DNA of 64,000 nucleotides from assembly GCA_030686995.1 (NCBI GenBank), contig CM060691.1, positions 66,335,607-66,399,606 on the forward strand. Reading direction: 5' to 3'. Of the stretch, positions 58,481 to 64,000 are shown piece by piece. This stretch comes from Artemisia argyi (taxonomy: Eukaryota; Streptophyta; Magnoliopsida; Asterales; Asteraceae). Under the pieces are notes generated by a model that worked only from the letters and a program-made list of their open reading frames with translations, did no database searches and had not been told where the DNA came from. Position numbers and translations under genes: made by a program. Numbering within the stretch: position 1 is the first letter of the stretch; each line of letters begins with the position of its first letter.

Positions 58481-59960
58481 GGTTGTGTACCTAATCGATG
58501 TAGCAAAGTATAGACAAATACCAGGAGGAAATTCATTCTCTAGGGGAACAATTAGGAGATGGTTAAAGCAAATTCCTATTGCTCTACAAGGTGGGCTATT
58601 TTTGTTTTATTATTATTTATGAAAGCAATTAAAGGTCTTGAGGGTTTGGACTAGATTACTAAACAAAGTGAAAACACAAATGAAATGAAAACAACAAAAT
58701 GATATAAGATATCAAACAGTTGGATAGGTGCAACTACTTAGGGACAATCTACCTAGGGTTAGGAGAAACTAATAAAAACTTAATTAATTGAAGTACGGGG
58801 AAGTACTTCTTAATTTAAGGTAATCATGAGGTGGATAATCGAGGAAGACCTCCTATGGGTAAATTAAGACAAGGACCGGATGAGCTAACCTAGCCTAATA
58901 TACTTATGCAGAACACAATTCCCAATTTAAATAAACCGAATCTCAGGCATTAGAAGGATGATATCCTAGCGCGAGAACTAACCTAGATATGCAATTACTA
59001 GCACGAGTGTAACAACTATCTTAGGTTCACTAAATGATCAATAGACAAACGTAGTTAAAACGGGTCTAGACTAATTGGATATATCATGTAAATAAATTTT
59101 TTAAGTATTCTACTATATAGATTATATCTAGGTGTCAGCTGTGGTGATTGGGTCTTGGTTAGAAAATGATCTGCTAAAATTCCATATTTGTGAAATGTCA
59201 TTGATATTGGTGTTGTGACTTTGTTCCACAACATCTTATATTTTCTCATTTAATGTTGTTGTTGTTTGTTTTATATTTTCAACAAATTTTAAAGCTAGCC
59301 GACTAACGAGCAGGCCTTGAGGCTAGTACTTCATGAAGCAAGCTATTCATATATTCAACACGGATACGAATTAAACAACAAGATACAATTACTTAGAATA
59401 ATTAAGGTGTCACAAGTAAATAACTCATCATAATCTAGGTATCATGCATTCTATGAGTTACTAACAAGATTAGCCAAGCGTATTAACGAGGACCGCACAA
59501 AATGAACAAGGTAAATTTGATAATAGAAGGCATGATAAATCAAACTAAAAATTGTATTGATGTTCACTTGATTACAATGTAATGAAAAGCAAGAAAAACC
59601 TTCTCCAATGTTAGGAAAATTCATCCCAAAATTAACTCTCGAATATGATGGCATCAGATTTTGATACATGAAAATAATGAAACCCAAGGCTTGTACATAT
59701 AGGTTTCAAGGGTCAGACGACGATAGGGGGTACCCAGATGGCATCAGATTTCGATTAGGGTTTTAGGTTGGTTCATAAACCTGTGGTTGGACAGCGTCTG
59801 GGGTCTTCTAAGACAATGTCACACTCGAGTGCGACGATTCTGATCCCTTATGCAAAATACCAAGTTCTTTGGAATGGGCATCTCATTATACCATACTAGT
59901 TAATCTACCATGCTGCTTAACTTTCCTACTTGCTACCCACTTAATTATTCAACATTTCAA
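58481..59960 (-). mobile_element. Diverged Athila/Tat-like LTR fragment
   Basis: Starts TAGGTTGTGTACCTAATCG and TGTAGCAAAGTATAG, which parallels GTGTACCTGATCGTTGTAGC near the end of the Athila LTRs at 6224 and 62417. The same order of landmarks follows (GGGGAA, ATGAAAGCAA, later GACGACG/GTGCGACG motifs near 59715-59850). Similarity is patchy and boundaries are uncertain. Short ORFs (59055, 59451) show no domain. Confidence 0.5.
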
Positions 59961-60505
59961 CATGTGTTATGCACTACCTATCTTTTATTTATTTTTATTT
60001 TTTCTTTTTTCATAATTATTGTTTTTTTTCATTTTTCATATTTATAGAGATAAGAAAATATATATGCACAAATTATAAAAAGAAATATCATTTTCTAACT
60101 ATTATCAAAAAGTTATTTAAAAAAATTGAAGTTTCATATAAATATTTATTTCTCTTGCAAATACGTTATATTTTTTTAGCTCTTTTGTAAAAAAAACATT
60201 GTAGGAGGATTGAGTAGAAATTTTGTGAACTGTGAAAAAACATCGCATAATATCCTTATAGCGACACTAAGGCTGCTATTTGTCATTAAAAGTTAAAATT
60301 GTCGTTGAAGTAGCACTAAAACTGAAAAAGAAAAGAAAAGAATAACAAAGTTCAATGGCCCAAAAGCACCCAAATATTCAAGAAAATGGGTATTTTGGTT
60401 AAACCAAATGTTTTGGACGTTTTGCGAAAAACATATAACGACCACCAAAGTTCCTATTGTTTAGGCGTTTGATGTCCTCACAAAATGTCTGGAGTTCAAA
60501 CATCA

Positions 60506-60507
<2 letters not shown>
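59961..60507. other. AT-rich stretch without genes
   Basis: Poly-T/A-rich non-coding DNA. Bases about 60093-60133 recur at 62348-62388 as filler at a rearrangement junction. Nothing else recognised. Confidence 0.5.

Positions 60508-60598
<91 letters not shown>
60508..60598. repeat. (AT)n microsatellite, 91 bases
   Basis: Uninterrupted AT dinucleotide at the outer edge of the third gene-fragment copy; the homology with 14471-14835 begins directly after it. Confidence 0.95.
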
Positions 60599-60600
<2 letters not shown>

Positions 60601-62347
60601 CTATTCTAAAAATGACTAACAGAAAAATGACTATTAGAAAATTCTTAAATATTCAAAATCACAAAAAAGTCACCTAAAACAAGTTTCAATTTCAAGATTC
60701 TTGTATTTCTAACATTAGAAACACTCACACCATCATAAAGTTGCAAACTTTAACACTTTTAACACGATTTGAGACTATTCTAAAAATGAAGAACATAAAG
60801 TACGAATTTTTCAAACTTGTAAATTTTTTCAAAAAACTTGAAACTTTTTTGTGACAAATAATTTATAACACTAATTTGTAATCAAAAAAGAGCTAAAATC
60901 ACAAATAAAATAAAATAAAATAAAATAAAAAAGTAAGGTTTTTTTGAAAAAATAATCGATTAAAAGGCTTTAAAAATTGTGACACACACAAACTCACCCA
61001 CCCCTAAATCATTGTTAGGCGATTGATACCACTTGTAAGCTGGTAATATATCAACTTTATCACACAAAATAGATTTGGTAACTTGATATATGAAGTATGT
61101 TAGAGAGAGAAAGTATAGAATGTAGAGAGAGAAAGAAGAGAGAATATTATTAGAGAAAAACACACTTACAAACTCAAGCACACCACACAAATGAGTTTGT
61201 GGTGTCTTTTATACAAAAGAGAGAAATGCCTCATGGGCCTTAAGATGGGCTTGGTAATGGACTTGGTTTACATGGACTTAAATAAATCTTAAACTTAACA
61301 TATGGAATATTAGATTAACTAAGTCCATAGCCCTTTTAACTAGAACTACTACGATACATTACAAAGTTACAAAATCGAAAATGACCGTCACTTCTTTTTA
61401 CATTTCTTTAATGCTAACAGGGTCACTGGTTTTTTAGAGCATCATGCATGTTTAGTAGTTTAGTCAAATCAACTCTAAATCCTCTACAAAAACCATAACC
61501 CTTTATAAACACAAAAGAAAACCCACAACATCAGGGAAGTAAAACTTGTTGGCTGAAGGACAACGGTGCCGATTAGGCGGAAAGTAAAGGTGGAAAGGGT
61601 TGAATAAGTTGTGTCACGAATAGGTTCATGTTGACCCACACATTCCAGCTCATAAGTTTCAACTTTGTGTCTCAAAGAATCCAAAACATTCCCACACTTC
61701 TTTGCAGATTCTTTCAGTGCCTTAAGTTTTTCTTCAACTTTTGGTATCTTGCTTTCAACACGTTCTAGCTCGTATTTTGACTTTGCATAGCTTTGTATAT
61801 CTGGTTCCGCTTCTAATTCAAATAAGAAAGTCGCAAGTAGATGTTTCCTATCCCTAAAAAACCCAACCTTCATACCCAATAGTTGAAAAGCCTTTAAAAT
61901 AATAACCCATGTTTCAAGCTCTTCCTTAACAGTGGTGAGCTTGGTGTTCCTGATCTTAGCAGCTATGCTAACAGTCTTACCAATCATACATGCCACCAAC
62001 TTAGGACATAGGCCTTCAGGTAAGCCATCATGAAGAAATTGCTTCTTCTGAAAGCATAGCCTATAGTATCCTGATCTGAGGTCATCTGAAAGCTCATTAT
62101 CAATGCAGAGACCACCTTATATGATCTTGAAGTCAATGAATTTTTTTGCATCTTTGAATGCGGGGGGTTTAAGGGTTTAGAATATTCTAAAACTCTTGAA
62201 GTTGATACAACTCTATGTGCTATGCTTCTTAGGACCACAGTTAAAGAAAGAGACTCCATGTGCTCACGTCTCTTTGATCCTGAAGTTTATACAACTCTTT
62301 TCATAAAATAATATTTTCAAAGAATTAATAAATGTAATGTAAGAAAT
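60599..62347 (-). repeat. Third, partial copy of the gene-fragment repeat
   Basis: Same orientation as the left arm. It contains the outer extension lost from the left arm (60599-60950, with (AAAAT)n at 60902-60931) and the uninterrupted site AATCGATTAAAAGG (near 60953). The TATA/CT-rich segment and the B3-type long exon follow. It ends at 62347, inside the intron after that exon; TOPLESS-like exons are absent. A roughly 330-bp deletion relative to 8355-8690 removes the 3' end of the B3 exon. Confidence 0.8.
61655..62296 (-). pseudogene. B3-domain-type protein, C-terminal exon (third copy)
   Basis: Minus strand from about 62296: linker with SRVLEYSKPLNPP, then KLVACMIGKTVSIA, LGMKVGFFRDRKHLL, YELERVESK and LKALKESAKKC. 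The original stop is removed by the deletion near 61650, so the frame runs on into unrelated flank to 61484. The upstream 91-bp B3 exon and all TOPLESS exons are missing. Same family reasoning as the arm copies. Confidence 0.65.
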
Positions 62348-62416
62348 TTTCTAACTATTATCAAAAAGTTATTTAAAAAAAATTCAAAGAATTAATAAAA
62401 AAAATCGAATAAAAGG
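62348..62416. other. Rearrangement junction with filler DNA
   Basis: 62348-62388 duplicates 60093-60133 (TTTCTAACTATTATCAAAAA core). 62389-62407 repeats the TTCAAAGAATTAATAAA word of 62318. The last part, AAAAATCGAATAAAAGG (62400-62416), matches the outer extension of the gene-fragment repeat (inverse of 14450-14466) and ends with AAAGG, the flank of the Athila LTR. Confidence 0.7.
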
Positions 62417-63860
62417 TGATACGTGGGAATTGCGCCCTCGGAACAGGTTTTACCTCTCAAGGGATCTCGAGAAGCTTACAACCCCCACTAGGCAGTGTAC
62501 CTGATCGTTGTAGTATACTATAGTGACAAGTACCGGGGGATTGATCATTCAACTCAGGAATAGTGTCGCTAGCATTAGAAAGCCTACTAAACTAGGTCTA
62601 GAGGTGAGGGAAGATTCTTTTGGTATTTTTAAATTTTTAATGAAAGCAAGTAAAATCTCAGTTTTTTAAGGAGCGGGCGGAATTAGTTGCTAGCCAACTA
62701 ACCTAAATAACTAAAGATGCAATCAAAATAAAATACAATAAATGAAAATTAAACTATTATACTAATGTAGTGGAACAATAATGAGGAAAGTTGTGTTTAC
62801 TTAGATTTCATTACTCCCTAGATATCTTTTACAGGTAGATAAACTTGTTACAATTGCATGGATGATGGGTCATATTCCTTAATACTAGTCGTATGGCCGT
62901 GTAAAATATTCCCTAACTCTATAAGATCCTACTTCACTCCTATGTCGAGCCGTTAGAAGCTCCTAACATAGGATCATTAGAATTCTCTTACGCAATAAAT
63001 ACAACCAAAAATCATAGTACACCACCGATCATGTTTCTTAAGACGTTCAAGCAAGTTACCAATGGAAGTCTGCTAGTTTTCTTAAGCCTAACATCGAATA
63101 CAATCATCCGTAACAATTATAAACAAAAAATGAACCCATAATCAATATCTAGGTTTCACTACATCTAAGCAAACACAATGAAAATCTAGCCTAGCATGTT
63201 AAAGAGAAGACAAACGTAAGATATAATCACACAACTCATAGACATATTGAATGATTTGAATGAGTACTTATCATCAATTGACCATAGAAGAATCAAGGGG
63301 TTGAAACCCTTGAAAAGCTGATAAAATTCGTCTAGGGTTTATTCCCTCAAAGTTGCACACTAATGAATGAAAATTGAAAAACTGTATATAGAGTTTACAC
63401 AGTGATGGCGTCATGTATTAACTTGTGACGCCGTCAATTCGCCGCCATGATAAAATTCGTATTGCCTAGATCCATTTGAAACGCCGTCATGTAGGAAATC
63501 ACTCTAGGCCGTCACTAGTATTTGGACGCTGACGGCTTTGGTGACGCTGTCAGGCCAATAAGCTTGAAAACTTTCTGGGCCGTCACGTTATAAGTTCCAC
63601 ATCCACCTCTTTCGTAACTCTTGACGCCGTCACGTGTAAAAGCTTGACGTCGTCAGGTACTGTTCCGACAAGGAAATTTGAGACTTAGCCGTTTTCTTAA
63701 CTTTTATGCTCCAAAAACATCCAAAATGCTTCCTTTTCCAGATTTCTCTCCAAAACTTCCTAAAATGACAAAAGGAACGATTTAGGGCAATAATTGATCA
63801 AATAATCTCGAATTCGGGCTTAAATGACCCCTTAAAAGCGGTACACTTTTTGCCTCATGA
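62417..63860 (-). mobile_element. Athila-like 3' LTR (1444 bp)
   Basis: TGATACGTGG...GCCTCATGA. A polypurine tract lies to its right, so it is the 3' LTR of a minus-strand element extending past the window end. It keeps a cluster of CGTCA/TGACG motifs (63412-63662). The left flank is AAAGG. Confidence 0.85.
63412..63662. promoter_or_regulatory. Cluster of TGACG/CGTCA motifs in the Athila LTR
   Basis: About nine sites in 250 bp, several palindromic (TGACGCCGTCA, TTGACGCCGTCACGTG, TTGACGTCGTCA). TGACG is the core bound by plant TGA-type bZIP factors, and CACGTG overlaps one site. Function is inferred only from motif density. Confidence 0.45.
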
Positions 63861-64000
63861 AATACCCTTACACTTGAGATTTGCTTGTCCTCAAGCAAAT
63901 GCGCTTTTATTCTAATCAAAATACAAGTTAGGGGTCATTTAACACGAATATAAAAGTAACTAAAACAAATAATCGTTCCACTAAAAACCAAAAGGAAGCA
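63861..64000 (-). mobile_element. Athila-like element: polypurine tract and start of interior
   Basis: The minus strand reads CTCAAGTGTAAGGGTATT against the LTR, preceded by GAGGACAAGCAAAT, the purine-tract context typical of Athila/Tat elements. The remaining bases to the window end are non-coding 3' untranslated sequence. Confidence 0.8.

Noticed and set aside
60599..60950. Helitron terminus at the (AT)n edge (TTCACTATTC...)
   Set aside because: A TC dinucleotide after T is present, but no CTRR end with hairpin was found on any of the three copies.

Overview
The window is plant nuclear DNA, almost entirely made of LTR retrotransposons nested in one another, from a repeat-rich genome that is probably a eudicot. 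The grounds are Ty3/gypsy chromovirus, Athila-like and Ty1/copia coding remnants, primer-binding sites matching plant initiator-Met or Asp tRNA, spliceosomal introns, and fragments of two plant nuclear gene families (TOPLESS-type co-repressor and B3-domain protein). I found no complete host gene, tRNA, rRNA or CRISPR array. The species cannot be fixed from this sequence.

Left part (1-24185). Bases 1-4429 hold a minus-strand non-coding LTR element with very long LTRs (3314 bp) and a 684-bp interior. It sits in a copia LTR (to 5372), which abuts an Athila-like gag remnant, its Asp-type primer site and its LTR (6224-7668). Next comes a large inverted repeat (about 7.7-14.5 kb) whose 3-kb arms each carry the same exon series: TOPLESS-like exons followed by B3-protein exons, introns kept. 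Then come minisatellites, a decayed minus-strand copia gag-pol (15951-18877) with its LTR, a 2.2-kb AT-rich stretch without genes, and a second copia LTR.

Middle and right (24186-58145). This is one plus-strand Tekay-like chromovirus (element A): 5' LTR end at 24186-24567, an additional coiled-coil ORF before gag, decayed gag-pol with chromodomain (50909-55350) and a 3' LTR (55387-58145). It is split by two insertions. Element B (24753-45955, minus, target duplication TGTCC) is itself split in its left LTR by element C (26220-36139, minus, target duplication CACGG), a young non-coding element with two 3496-bp LTRs. Element D (46955-50375, plus) is a non-coding copia-type element inside A's additional ORF.

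Right edge (58146-64000). A copia gag scrap and a diverged LTR-like stretch are followed by a third, partial copy of the gene-fragment repeat (60598-62347). Last is an Athila LTR (62417-63860) whose left flank matches the right flank of the Athila LTR at 6224-7668, as though the two were ends of one insertion placed in the wrong order.

Working parts: no element here looks able to move by itself. Elements C, D and the one at 1-4429 keep only cis signals (LTRs, primer site, polypurine tract, hairpins) and would need enzymes from relatives. The gene-fragment inverted repeat is the most interesting object, because a transcript across it would fold into long double-stranded RNA matching two transcriptional-repressor gene families.
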